A stretch of DNA of 64,000 nucleotides, from positions 38,126 through 102,125 of the forward strand of contig NZ_JAUTXR010000188.1 of NCBI RefSeq assembly GCF_030658505.1, given 5' to 3'. The position numbers and the translations under genes were made by a program. The notes under the pieces are model-generated. The model was given only the letters and a program-made list of their open reading frames with translations. It did no database searches and was not told the origin of the DNA. Below, one piece after another: positions 54,091-61,851 of this stretch (position 1 is its first letter; each line of letters opens with the position of its first letter). This stretch comes from Stenotrophomonas raiganjensis (SeqCode) (lineage in GTDB: Bacteria; Pseudomonadota; Gammaproteobacteria; Xanthomonadales; Xanthomonadaceae).

Positions 54091-54912
54091 TCAGTCCAGC
54101 GCAGCCAGCAGCGCAGGATGGTGAGCGAACCAGAAGCGCAGGGCCCCGCTGTCGATGCCGTAGGCGCCTTTCCAGAAATCGACGGGATAGCTCCAGTCCG
54201 AAGAGCGCGAGGTGCGCGGTGCCAGGCCGACCCGGGTGAAGCGTTGCGCCAGGCCAGGATGCTCGGGGGTCTGCAGCAGCCCGGCATGGCCCAGGGCATC
54301 CAGCAGGTGACGCGCCTGCTCGACGGACAGTTTCAGGCCCGGCAGCGCGCGCACGCGTTTGACGATGGTCGACGGGGTGTCCTTGGCGTCGCTCTCGTGG
54401 TGCAGCAGCCGCAGCAGTGCCACCAGTGTGCTCATGTCGCCGGGCGCCCGTCTGGGCGTCAGATTGTGTTGTTCCAACAGGAAGGTGATGGCGTTTACGC
54501 TTCCACCGAGCACGACCCCGATGTTGTGGCGGACGCGCGCCCAGCTGGTCGGGTCGAATCTGCCTTCGCGGACCTGGCCGCAGACCGCACAGGCCAGGCT
54601 GGGGTGTGGCTGCTCCTGATGCCTGGGGAAGTTCACCATGAACGCATACGCCGACAGCCCGGCGCGCAGGTCGCTGCGGTTCTCCTGCACACCGAGGATG
54701 AAGTTGTCTGCCACATGCTGGCGGTCGGCGCGGGCATAGGCGGCGAACATCCGCACCTGGAGGGCCTCATGGCCCGGATGTTCGACGGGCCACAACAGTC
54801 CATGCTGTTCAAGTGTCGACAGGAGTTCGGGCGACGCGGTGTCCCGCTCCCGGTACTGGGTCAGCGCCTTCAGCGCCTCCTTGCTGGGCGTGTCGGGGGC
54901 TTCGTCGGCCAT
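54091..54912 (-). CDS. Uncharacterised protein
   Basis: This is a 273-residue cytoplasmic protein with no signal peptide or membrane helix and mostly helical character. One CxxC is present (SLACAVCGQV, about residue 109). Short segments look like winged-helix DNA-binding elements (LSVEQARHLLDALGHAGLL, about 194-212). I do not recognise a family. The ATG is at 54912, and the gene has normal codon use. It lies between the ABC exporter and the ECF41 module. Confidence 0.65.
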   Translation of the reverse strand: MADEAPDTPSKEALKALTQYRERDTASPELLSTLEQHGLLWPVEHPGHEALQVRMFAAYARADRQHVADNFILGVQENRSDLRAGLSAYAFMVNFPRHQEQPHPSLACAVCGQVREGRFDPTSWARVRHNIGVVLGGSVNAITFLLEQHNLTPRRAPGDMSTLVALLRLLHHESDAKDTPSTIVKRVRALPGLKLSVEQARHLLDALGHAGLLQTPEHPGLAQRFTRVGLAPRTSRSSDWSYPVDFWKGAYGIDSGALRFWFAHHPALLAALD

Positions 54913-54978
54913 GACGTTCGGATGCTTCCTGCGGGGCAGGTACAGTGCCCGGCGGTCCAGGCACTGTCAACGAAGCGC

Positions 54979-55428
54979 TCAGGGCAGTGGCGGCAGCAGC
55001 CCGGCGCCCAGCCGGTTCCAGGCATTGATCACCGCGATGCCCATGCTCAGGTCGCTGATGCCCTTCTCATCGAAGTGCGGTGCCAGTGCATCGAACGCCG
55101 CCTGCGACGGCGCGCCGTCGGTCAGCCGGGTCAGTGCCTCGGCCCAGCCCAGCGCCGCGCGCTCGCGTTCGTCGAAGAAGCGGCTCTCGTGCCATGCCGG
55201 CAGGGTGTCCAGCTTGCGCGGCTCGATGCCGCCCTTGCGCAGCGCCGTGCCGTGCATGTCCATGCAGTAGCCGCAGCCGTTGAGCTGCGACACGCGCAGG
55301 AACACCAGTTCCATCAGGGTCGGATCGATCGAGCTGTCATGCACCGCCTGGCTGGTGGCCAGCAGGCCCTTGAAGGCTTCGGCGGCCAGGCGGGTGTAAG
55401 GGACGCGGGGAGAGGCGTGGTCGGACAT
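54979..55428 (-). CDS. Carboxymuconolactone decarboxylase-family protein, ECF41 partner
   Basis: This is a 149-residue AhpD-like protein. The redox motif is QLNGCGYCMDMHG (C52, C55, H59), followed by ERERAALGWAEALTRLTDG. CMD-family proteins are alkylhydroperoxidase-type antioxidants, and a CMD gene beside the sigma factor is a known feature of group ECF41. A TGTCACG-N16-CGTC promoter lies 44-70 bp upstream, inside the 3' end of the sigma gene. The ATG at 55428 is chosen over one seven codons upstream. Confidence 0.9.
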   Translation of the reverse strand: MSDHASPRVPYTRLAAEAFKGLLATSQAVHDSSIDPTLMELVFLRVSQLNGCGYCMDMHGTALRKGGIEPRKLDTLPAWHESRFFDERERAALGWAEALTRLTDGAPSQAAFDALAPHFDEKGISDLSMGIAVINAWNRLGAGLLPPLP

Positions 55429-55464
55429 TTTCGGCTCCACGGCGGCCACGATGGCCGCCTTTCA

Positions 55465-56361
55465 CTACAAGGACGCCGCACCGTCACCGCGCGTGACAAC
55501 GTCCGGCAACTTTTCCGGATTCAACACGCTGTACACGTTGGCGATGCGGCCATCGACCACTTCGATGGTGGTGATCGAGTGCAGGCGATCGCCCTGGAAG
55601 CGCAGGATTGCCGGCTCGCCGTTGACGTAGCCCAGCTGCGCCGGATGCACCGCGCCACGGCGGGCGATGGCCCAGAACAGGCGGCCGATGCGTTCGGCGC
55701 CCAGCAGGGGCCGCACCGCCGCGGTAACCACGCCACCGCCGTCGGAGACCAGCAGCGCGTTGGCGTGCAGCAGGGCCTGGATCGCCTCGCTGTCGCCGCG
55801 CTGGGAAGCGTCCATGAAGCGCGCCAGCAGCTGCCGATGCTGGCTGGCGTCGGCGTTGAAGCGCGGTCGTCCGGCCTGCAGGCGCTGCCGGGCACGGTGC
55901 ACCAGCTGGCGGCAGTTGGCCTCGCTGTGGCCGATCAGCTCGGCGATCTCACGGTAATCGTGGTCGAAGGCTTCCTTCAGCAGGAAGGCGGCGCGTTCGT
56001 CGGGGCCGAGCTGTTCAAGCAGGGTCAGGAAAGCCACCGAGACATCGTCGGCAAACGCATGCAGCTGGGCGGGGCCGGGCGCTGGGTCGGGCTCCAGGGT
56101 GACCGCCAGTGGCTCGGCCAGCCACGGGCCGACGTAATGCACGCGCTCGCGCTTGGCTGCGCGCAGCCGGTCCAGGCCGAGCCGGGTGGTGGTGGTGACC
56201 AGCCAGGCTTCGGGGTCGCGGACGGCCGCCGGGTCGGCGCCGGACCGGCGCAACCAGGCATCCTGGACCACGTCTTCGGCGTCGGCGCGACTGCCGAGCA
56301 GGCGGTAGGCCAGCGCCATCAGGCGCGGACGGTGGGTCTGGAAAGCGGTTTCAGCGTTCAT
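55465..56361 (-). CDS. ECF41-type sigma factor with SnoaL-like C-terminal extension
   Basis: This is a 298-residue sigma factor. Region 2 holds ALAYRLLGSRADAEDVVQDAWLR (about 17-39), region 4 holds YREIAELIGHSEANCRQLVHRARQR (136-160), and a C-terminal SnoaL-like domain (about 175-298) replaces the usual anti-sigma control. ECF41 signature elements are present in variant form: WLAEP (80-84, usually WLPEP), DGGG (207-210) and NPEKL (281-285, usually NPDKL). In known ECF41 proteins this extension regulates activity in cis. The ATG at 56361 lies only ~10 bp beyond its own ECF41-type promoter, so the mRNA may be nearly leaderless. Confidence 0.93.
   Translation of the reverse strand: MNAETAFQTHRPRLMALAYRLLGSRADAEDVVQDAWLRRSGADPAAVRDPEAWLVTTTTRLGLDRLRAAKRERVHYVGPWLAEPLAVTLEPDPAPGPAQLHAFADDVSVAFLTLLEQLGPDERAAFLLKEAFDHDYREIAELIGHSEANCRQLVHRARQRLQAGRPRFNADASQHRQLLARFMDASQRGDSEAIQALLHANALLVSDGGGVVTAAVRPLLGAERIGRLFWAIARRGAVHPAQLGYVNGEPAILRFQGDRLHSITTIEVVDGRIANVYSVLNPEKLPDVVTRGDGAASL
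55472..55498 (-). promoter_or_regulatory. ECF41-type promoter of the CMD gene
   Basis: On the minus strand, TGTCACG (55498-55492), a spacer of exactly 16 nt, then CGTC (55475-55472) match the TGTCACA-N16-CGTC promoter of ECF41 sigma factors at all but one position. It lies within the last codons of the sigma gene and points into the CMD gene. Confidence 0.8.
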
Positions 56362-56370
56362 GTGGGCAAG

Positions 56371-56397
56371 GACGCCGCAGTGGCGCGTGGCGTGACA
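56371..56397 (-). promoter_or_regulatory. ECF41-type promoter of the sigma gene
   Basis: TGTCACG (56397-56391), 16-nt spacer and CGTC (56374-56371) repeat the exact layout of the CMD promoter, including TGCGG before the CGTC and CCTTG after it. This indicates autoregulation. Transcription would start within a few bases of the ATG at 56361. Confidence 0.8.
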
Positions 56398-56411
56398 GAG
56401 GGTGTGCGTGG

Positions 56412-56438
56412 ATAGTGCAGGCCAGCGGCCGGCACTAC
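56412..56438. repeat. SMAG-like palindrome before the sigma gene
   Basis: ATAGTGCAGGCCAGCGGCCG leads into GCACTAC, so one end is GTAG on the minus strand and the other is ATAG. It lies between the divergent sigma and fumarase genes. Confidence 0.8.
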
Positions 56439-56508
56439 CACCCTGCGGCCGGGGGAGGGGGTAAAATGCGGGGATTACCCCCGCCAGCCTCCAGCAAGCG
56501 AGCAAGTC

Positions 56509-58026
56509 GTGACATCGATCAAGCAGGAAGACCTCATCCAGTCCATCGCCGACGCGCTGCAGTACATCTCGTACTACCACCCGGTCGACTACATCAAGAA
56601 CCTTGCCGCCGCCTACGAGCGCGAGGAGTCGCCGGCCGCGAAGGAAGCGATGGCGCAGATCCTGATCAACTCGCGGATGTGCGCCGAAGGCCACCGCCCG
56701 ATCTGCCAGGACACCGGCATCGTTACCGTGTTCCTGGAAATCGGCATGGACGTGCGTTGGGACGACGCCACCATGGGCGTGGAAGACATGGCCAACGAAG
56801 GCGTGCGCCGCGCTTACATGCACCCGGACAACAAGCTGCGTGCCTCGGTGCTGGCTGATCCGGCCGGCAAGCGCATCAACACCAAGGACAACACCCCGGG
56901 CGTGGTCAACGTCAAGGTGGTGCCGGGCAACACGGTCGACGTGATCGTCGCCGCCAAGGGCGGTGGTTCGGAAGCCAAGACCAAGTTCGCCATGCTCAAC
57001 CCGTCCGACTCGATCGTCGACTGGGTGCTGAAGACCGTGCCGACCATGGGCGCCGGCTGGTGCCCGCCGGGCATGCTCGGCATCGGCATCGGTGGCACCG
57101 CCGAGAAGGCGATGCTGCTGGCCAAGGAAGCGCTGATGGAGCCGATCGACATCACCGAGCTGCAGGCCCGTGGAGCGTCCAACCGCATCGAAGAGCTGCG
57201 CCTGGAGCTGTACGAGAAGGTCAACGCGCTGGGTATTGGCGCGCAGGGCCTGGGTGGCCTGACCACCGTGCTCGACATCAAGATCAACGATTACCCGACC
57301 CACGCGGCCAACCTGCCGGTGGCGATGATCCCGAACTGCGCGGCCACCCGCCATGCGCACTTCACCCTGGATGGCAGCGGCCCGGTGATGCTGGACCCGC
57401 CGTCGCTGGAAGACTGGCCGAAGCTGACCTACGACGCGTCCAAGGGCATCCGCGTGGACCTGGATACGATCACCCCGGAAGACGTGGCCAACTGGAAGCC
57501 GGGCCAGACCCTGCTGCTGAACGGCAAGCTGCTGACCGGCCGCGACGCTGCACACAAGCGCATTGTCGACATGCTCAACAAGGGCGAGGAGCTTCCGGTC
57601 GATCTGAAGGGCCGCTTCATCTACTACGTCGGCCCGGTCGATCCGGTGCGTGACGAAGTGGTGGGCCCGGCCGGCCCGACCACCGCCACCCGCATGGACA
57701 AGTTCACCGAGCAGGTGCTGGCACAGACCGGCCTGCTGGGCATGGTTGGCAAGGCCGAGCGTGGCCCGGCCGCGATCGAAGCGATCAAGAAGCACAAGTC
57801 GGCCTACCTGATGGCGGTCGGTGGTTCGGCGTACCTGGTGTCCAAGGCGATCAAGGCCGCCAAGGTGGTCGGTTTCGCCGACCTGGGCATGGAAGCGATC
57901 TACGAGTTCACCGTGCAGGACATGCCGGTGACCGTGGCGGTGGATTCCACCGGCGAGTCGGTGCACAAGACCGGCCCGCGCGAATGGCAGGCCCGCATCG
58001 GCAAGATTCCGGTGGTGGTGGAGTAA
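56509..58026 (+). CDS. Class I fumarate hydratase
   Basis: This is a 505-residue 4Fe-4S fumarase (FumA/FumB type) that interconverts fumarate and malate in the TCA cycle. The iron-sulfur ligands fall in ICQDTG (C66), GAGWCPPGML and PNCAATRHAHF; the C-terminal beta domain includes GPTTATRMDKF. It is oxygen-sensitive, unlike FumC. The GTG at 56509 opens MTSIKQEDLIQS. It is divergent from the ECF41 gene, and a terminator hairpin follows. Confidence 0.95.
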   Translation: MTSIKQEDLIQSIADALQYISYYHPVDYIKNLAAAYEREESPAAKEAMAQILINSRMCAEGHRPICQDTGIVTVFLEIGMDVRWDDATMGVEDMANEGVRRAYMHPDNKLRASVLADPAGKRINTKDNTPGVVNVKVVPGNTVDVIVAAKGGGSEAKTKFAMLNPSDSIVDWVLKTVPTMGAGWCPPGMLGIGIGGTAEKAMLLAKEALMEPIDITELQARGASNRIEELRLELYEKVNALGIGAQGLGGLTTVLDIKINDYPTHAANLPVAMIPNCAATRHAHFTLDGSGPVMLDPPSLEDWPKLTYDASKGIRVDLDTITPEDVANWKPGQTLLLNGKLLTGRDAAHKRIVDMLNKGEELPVDLKGRFIYYVGPVDPVRDEVVGPAGPTTATRMDKFTEQVLAQTGLLGMVGKAERGPAAIEAIKKHKSAYLMAVGGSAYLVSKAIKAAKVVGFADLGMEAIYEFTVQDMPVTVAVDSTGESVHKTGPREWQARIGKIPVVVE

Positions 58027-58045
58027 GCCCTCCATCCCGGACCAG

Positions 58046-58072
58046 ACAACGGCGCCTCTGTGGCGCCGTTGT
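58046..58072 (+). terminator. Hairpin after fumarase gene
   Basis: ACAACGGCGCC, loop TCTGT, GGCGCCGTTGT: a perfect 11-bp stem 20 bp past the stop, followed by a G/T-rich tail. Confidence 0.75.
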
Positions 58073-58149
58073 TGTGTGGGCAAAAAATACTGATGTTCCG
58101 GTAGCGGTCGTTCTGCTACCGTCGGAACACCCTCGCACAGGACGTGTCC

Positions 58150-58488
58150 ATGGCCCTGCATCGGTTCATCGTGGTAGGCGTGCTGCTGGCCCTGGCCGGT
58201 TGCAGCACCCCGGCATCGTACGAAGGCGCGGATTTCCCCGCCTCCGCGCAGTGCCGTGTGCAGTGCCAGGCCGGCTATCGCAGCTGCATGGCGCAGAATG
58301 GCTCCCTCGGCAGCCGCCAGAGCAACTGCGAGCAGCAGGTGGTGCCGGCGCCGGACAAGCGCTGCAAGGACGTGGACAACCCCGACCTGCGCCGTGCCTG
58401 CGAACTGAAGGCGCATGACTGCACGATGCGCGCGCCGATGATGTCCTGTGGCGAACGCCGGGATTCCTGCATGAGCAGCTGCGGCTGA
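58150..58488 (+). CDS. Small Cys-rich lipoprotein
   Basis: This is a 112-residue lipoprotein (lipobox ALAGC, C18). The mature part has ten further cysteines at 35, 39, 46, 60, 72, 84, 91, 100, 107 and 111. Their spacing is mirrored: C-x3-C-x6-C at the start and C-x6-C-x3-C at the end, which suggests a pair of disulfide-linked helices. No family is recognised. The ATG at 58150 was preferred over a GTG two codons upstream. It sits between fumarase and GST genes. Confidence 0.7.
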   Translation: MALHRFIVVGVLLALAGCSTPASYEGADFPASAQCRVQCQAGYRSCMAQNGSLGSRQSNCEQQVVPAPDKRCKDVDNPDLRRACELKAHDCTMRAPMMSCGERRDSCMSSCG

Positions 58489-58546
58489 GCAACGATTGCG
58501 CGCGTGGGCGCATAATCGGCTGATCCACCTGCACAGGATCTTCCGC

Positions 58547-59182
58547 ATGAGCACCACGCTGTATGGTTCAACCAGTACCGCCGCGCTGGTGGTGCACTGG
58601 CTGCTGATCGAGCTGGGCATCGAGCACGATCTGGTGCTGCTGGATTTCGACGCGCGCGAGCATAAGTCGGCGCAGTACCTGGCGCTGAATCCGGCCGGTG
58701 TGGTGCCGACGCTGCTGATCGATGGCCTGGTACTGACCGAAGCGGCGGCGATCGCACTGTATCTGGCTGACCGCCATCCGGAGGCCAACCTGCTGCCCGC
58801 ACTGGGGACGCCGCAGCGCGCCGATGCCTACCGCTGGATGTTCTGGTGTGCCAATACGCTGCAGCCGGCCTACCGTGCCTGGTTCTATCCGCACGAGGTG
58901 GCGGGCGAGGCGAACGTCGAGGCCAGCCGCGAAATGGCGCGGCAGCGCCTGGAGGCCGCCTGGCAGCATGTCGCCACGCACCTGCAGGCGCATGGCCCCT
59001 ACCTGCTGGGCACCACGCCCTGCGTGGTCGACTACATGCTGGTGATGCTGATGCGCTGGTCGCGCAACATGCCCAAACCCAGCGACACCTGGCCGGTACT
59101 GAAGGCGCACGCCACGTCGATGAAGGCGCACCCAGCGTTCGCCGAGGTGTACCGCCGCGAAGGCATTACCGACTGGCGGTAG
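58547..59182 (+). CDS. Glutathione S-transferase family protein
   Basis: This is a 211-residue soluble GST. The N-terminal thioredoxin-like domain holds TLYGSTSTAALVVHWLL and the cis-Pro motif GVVPTLLIDGLVLTEAAAIALYL. The C-terminal helical domain holds PYLLGTTPCVVDYMLVML, the family N-capping segment. The catalytic residue is probably a Ser in GSTSTAA. Substrate is unknown. The ATG is at 58547. Confidence 0.9.
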   Translation: MSTTLYGSTSTAALVVHWLLIELGIEHDLVLLDFDAREHKSAQYLALNPAGVVPTLLIDGLVLTEAAAIALYLADRHPEANLLPALGTPQRADAYRWMFWCANTLQPAYRAWFYPHEVAGEANVEASREMARQRLEAAWQHVATHLQAHGPYLLGTTPCVVDYMLVMLMRWSRNMPKPSDTWPVLKAHATSMKAHPAFAEVYRREGITDWR

Positions 59183-59190
59183 TCTGTTTT

Positions 59191-59217
59191 GTAGAGCCGA
59201 GCCATGCTCGGCTCTAC
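59191..59217. repeat. SMAG-like perfect palindrome
   Basis: GTAGAGCCGAGC, loop CAT, GCTCGGCTCTAC: a perfect 12-3-12 palindrome carrying GTAG at both ends. It lies 8 bp after the GST stop and 15 bp before the arsC stop. Confidence 0.88.
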
Positions 59218-59231
59218 CAGAGCGGTGCGGG

Positions 59232-59573
59232 TTACAGGATCTCCAGCACCGTTTCCGGTGGGCGGCACAGCCGTGTGCCCTTGGCGGTGCGCACCACCGG
59301 GCGATTGATCAACCGTGGGTGTTCAGCCATCGCCGCCAGCAGGGTGGCCTCGTCGGCGCCTGCCAGGTCCAGTTCGGTGAACGGTGCTTCCTTGCTGCGC
59401 ACCAGGTCATGCGCGCTCAATCCGGACTCGGCCAGCACCTGGCGCAGTGTGGTCACATCGGGTGGATTGCCCAGGTACTCGATCACCTCCGGATCGAAGC
59501 CCGCATCGCGGATCAGCTTCAATGCGCCGCGCGAGTTGCTGCAGGCCGGGTTGTGCCAGATCGTCACGTCCAT
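59232..59573 (-). CDS. Arsenate reductase-like protein (ArsC/Spx family)
   Basis: This is a 113-residue ArsC-family protein. The catalytic Cys is C11 in IWHNPACSNSRGAL, and the RPVVRTAKGTRLCRPPE block follows the GLSAHDLVRSKE region. It is glutaredoxin-dependent if it is a true arsenate reductase, but no ars operon is present, so a YffB-like role is also possible. The ATG at 59573 overlaps the TGA of pldA (TGATG), so it is translated from the same mRNA. Confidence 0.85.
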   Translation of the reverse strand: MDVTIWHNPACSNSRGALKLIRDAGFDPEVIEYLGNPPDVTTLRQVLAESGLSAHDLVRSKEAPFTELDLAGADEATLLAAMAEHPRLINRPVVRTAKGTRLCRPPETVLEIL

Positions 59574-60727
59574 CAGAACCACTCCAGCAGGGACACGCCC
59601 ACGCCCACGTAGGTGGCCTTGTGGTTGTAGTCGATCAGGCTTTCGCCATAGCCGTCGAAGACTTGCACATGGCCGCGCAGCAGGTTGCTGATCGGGAAGC
59701 CGTAATCCAGCTGCAGCGCGCCGTGCGAGCGGCTGCCGGTGCGCAGCGAATGGCGCGCCATCAGCGAGACTTCGTGGCCGTTGCGGTTCCAGGTCAGGGT
59801 CGCATCACCGCGGCCCATGTAATCCTCGATGTCCGGGTTGTTGTCGTCGCTGCGGGTCTCGGGAATGCGGTACCAGGGGCGCAGTACCAGCGCCCAGTTC
59901 TCGCGGTCCAGGCCGATGTTGAGCATCACCCGGTTCCAGCTGCGCGAAAGCGGGTCGGCGCGGCCGTTGGATTGGTGGTTCAGCGCGATGCCGGTCATGC
60001 GCCCGCGCCAGCCACCGATCGAGTAGCCGTTGCGGAACACCATCATCACTTCCGGCTCGTAATTGGTTTCGCGGAACGGGCGCGAATCCTCGCCGTTGTA
60101 GGCCTGCCAGCGCGAGCTCTGGGTGTAGCCGGCCCAGATGTCGCCGTTGTCGCCGAACAGGTTCTCGGCGATCTTGGTCTTGAAACTGATCTGGAACTTC
60201 AGCTCGGCACTGTCCAGCACCTGCGGCGTGGTGACCGTGTTGGCCGGGTTCGGCGAATGCGGCGTGGTGTTGCGATCGCTGGTCCAGAACGCCGGCAGCA
60301 GGTACACCGGCTTGTAGGCGCGCAGCTGGAACGGACCGAGCTTGGAGTCCTCGGCCAGTTCCCAGCGGCTGTCCAGCAGCGAACCGCGGCCAGCATTGGC
60401 CAGTGCGCTGTCAGGGGCTGCTGGACGGAACAGATCGCTGACCCGCTCGCGCAGCTTCTCTTCGCCCTGGCTCACGCGTGCAGTCTGGCGTTCTTCGCGA
60501 CGGGCCTGCGCGGCCGCCTCGGCCGCAGCGTCGGCCTCGGCAGTGGCCTGCGGGGTACGGCCGAACTGGCGGTCATAACAGGCCAGGCGGGCAGCATCGG
60601 TGGTAATCGCCGCGCACGCGGCCGGCGAGGCTTCGGCGCTGGGCGCGAACTCCTGCGCGGCCAGCGGCGCACTGGCCAGGGCCAGCGCCAGCGGCGCGAG
60701 ACGGGGAAGCAGCGGAGACAGGGTCAT
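59573..60727 (-). CDS. pldA: Outer-membrane phospholipase A
   Basis: This is a 384-residue outer-membrane phospholipase with a signal peptide (to about residue 24, LAAQ). The catalytic triad of OMPLA is N265, H251 and S253 in ALNHQSNGR plus WNRV, with the same 14-residue spacing as E. coli H142/S144/N156. Between about 60 and 95 an Ala/Glu/Arg-rich helix is inserted before the barrel. It hydrolyses misplaced phospholipids when the outer membrane is perturbed. It overlaps arsC. Confidence 0.93.
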   Translation of the reverse strand: MTLSPLLPRLAPLALALASAPLAAQEFAPSAEASPAACAAITTDAARLACYDRQFGRTPQATAEADAAAEAAAQARREERQTARVSQGEEKLRERVSDLFRPAAPDSALANAGRGSLLDSRWELAEDSKLGPFQLRAYKPVYLLPAFWTSDRNTTPHSPNPANTVTTPQVLDSAELKFQISFKTKIAENLFGDNGDIWAGYTQSSRWQAYNGEDSRPFRETNYEPEVMMVFRNGYSIGGWRGRMTGIALNHQSNGRADPLSRSWNRVMLNIGLDRENWALVLRPWYRIPETRSDDNNPDIEDYMGRGDATLTWNRNGHEVSLMARHSLRTGSRSHGALQLDYGFPISNLLRGHVQVFDGYGESLIDYNHKATYVGVGVSLLEWF

Positions 60728-60846
60728 TGCAGCAGGCCCTTAGGTGAATACGGGAATCGCACAGTGTGGCGGCTGCACCGGTTCACGGCCAGCCCCCACG
60801 GTTTATGCACGGGCACCGCGTGCGCGCGGCGTGAAGGCAGTGCGGG

Positions 60847-61332
60847 TTACAGGAACCAGGCGAAGGCGAACAGGCCGAGCATCGCGATCACCACGGCCAG
60901 TTTCAGCGCCAGGCCGAGCAGGATACCGAGCCAGGTGGCCAGGCCTACCTTGGTCGAGCGGCCCAGTTCGCGGGTGTGCCAGTACTCGCCGGCCAGGGCG
61001 CCGATCAGGGGGCCTGCAAAGAGGCCGATCGGCATGAAGAACAGGCCGACGATGCTGCCGACGAACGTACCCCACAGTGCCTTGCGGCTGGCACCGACCC
61101 GCTGCGCACCCACCACCGTGGCCAGCACGTCCACCAGCAGCGAGAGGACGGTCAGTACGCCCAGCGCGACCAGGGTCGGCCAGCCGACGTGGGTGAAGCC
61201 GTCCGCCCAGGCCGCCAGCAGCAGTCCGATGAACACCAGCGGGATGCCGGGCAGGGCCGGCAGGATGATTCCGGCGATGCCGACAAGGACAAAAATGACC
61301 GCTAGCAGATATAAGATGAATGAGAGTCCCAT
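60847..61332 (-). CDS. DUF456 membrane protein
   Basis: This is a 161-residue inner-membrane protein with about five to six helices. The DUF456 features are GIILPALPGIPLVFIGLL near the N-terminus and FFMPIGLFAGPLIGALAGEYW in the middle. No function is established for the family. The ATG is at 61332 and there is no obvious partner gene. Confidence 0.88.
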   Translation of the reverse strand: MGLSFILYLLAVIFVLVGIAGIILPALPGIPLVFIGLLLAAWADGFTHVGWPTLVALGVLTVLSLLVDVLATVVGAQRVGASRKALWGTFVGSIVGLFFMPIGLFAGPLIGALAGEYWHTRELGRSTKVGLATWLGILLGLALKLAVVIAMLGLFAFAWFL

Positions 61333-61568
61333 GCTGTCCCGTATGGTCGCCGTTTTGGGGTTGACAGTGAAAGATTTTGCCAGTTGCTTTTTCGTTTTGG
61401 GCGGGTTAAGTTGCAGTCGCTGAGCTTGGCAAGGTCACCGTGGATCGTGGCCTGATGAAGCAAGATCTTCCCGATCCGCTGCATCGATGCACCTCGCTTC
61501 CCCCTTGCTTGTCAGCCGCCCACCAGGCGTTTCCAACAACAAGAGAGAGTCACCAGGGAGTTAGTGAG

Positions 61569-61778
61569 ATGTCTGATCGCGAGACCGGTACCGTCAAGTG
61601 GTTCAACGATGCAAAGGGCTTCGGCTTCATCAGCCGTGAAAACGGCGAAGACGTGTTCGTGCACTTCCGTGCCATCCAGACCCAGGGCTTCAAGAGCCTG
61701 AAGGAAGGCCAGAAGGTCACCTTCACCGTCGTGCAGGGCCAGAAGGGCCTGCAGGCCGACGCCGTGCAGCCGACCTGA
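61569..61778 (+). CDS. cspA: Cold-shock protein, CspA family
   Basis: This is a 69-residue single-domain RNA chaperone. RNP1 is KGFGFIS and RNP2 is VFVHF. The start was taken at [20 protein letters not shown] (ATG 61569), not the long in-frame extension from 61440. A leader of up to about 200 nt precedes it, as for thermosensing cspA mRNAs. A strong intrinsic terminator follows at 61801. Confidence 0.95.
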   Translation: MSDRETGTVKWFNDAKGFGFISRENGEDVFVHFRAIQTQGFKSLKEGQKVTFTVVQGQKGLQADAVQPT

Positions 61779-61800
61779 TCGCGCTGCAAGCCGTCACATG

Positions 61801-61828
61801 AAAAAGGCCCGCGCAAGCGGGCCTTTTT
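61801..61828. terminator. Bidirectional intrinsic terminator
   Basis: AAAAAGGCCCGC, GCAA loop, GCGGGCCTTTTT: a perfect 12-bp stem with A- and T-tracts, closing cspA and the convergent lipoprotein gene. Confidence 0.92.
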
Positions 61829-61851
61829 CTTTGCCGCCGGCCCGGCGCAGG

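Noticed and set aside
54091..54912. Possible RNA polymerase or toxin function for the unknown protein near the ECF41 module
   Set aside because: Adjacency only; no motif supports it and it has no ECF41-type promoter upstream.
55465..58788. 1107-codon minus-strand frame ending in the sigma gene
   Set aside because: Only the last 298 codons are the sigma factor. The upstream part is antisense to the fumarase gene.
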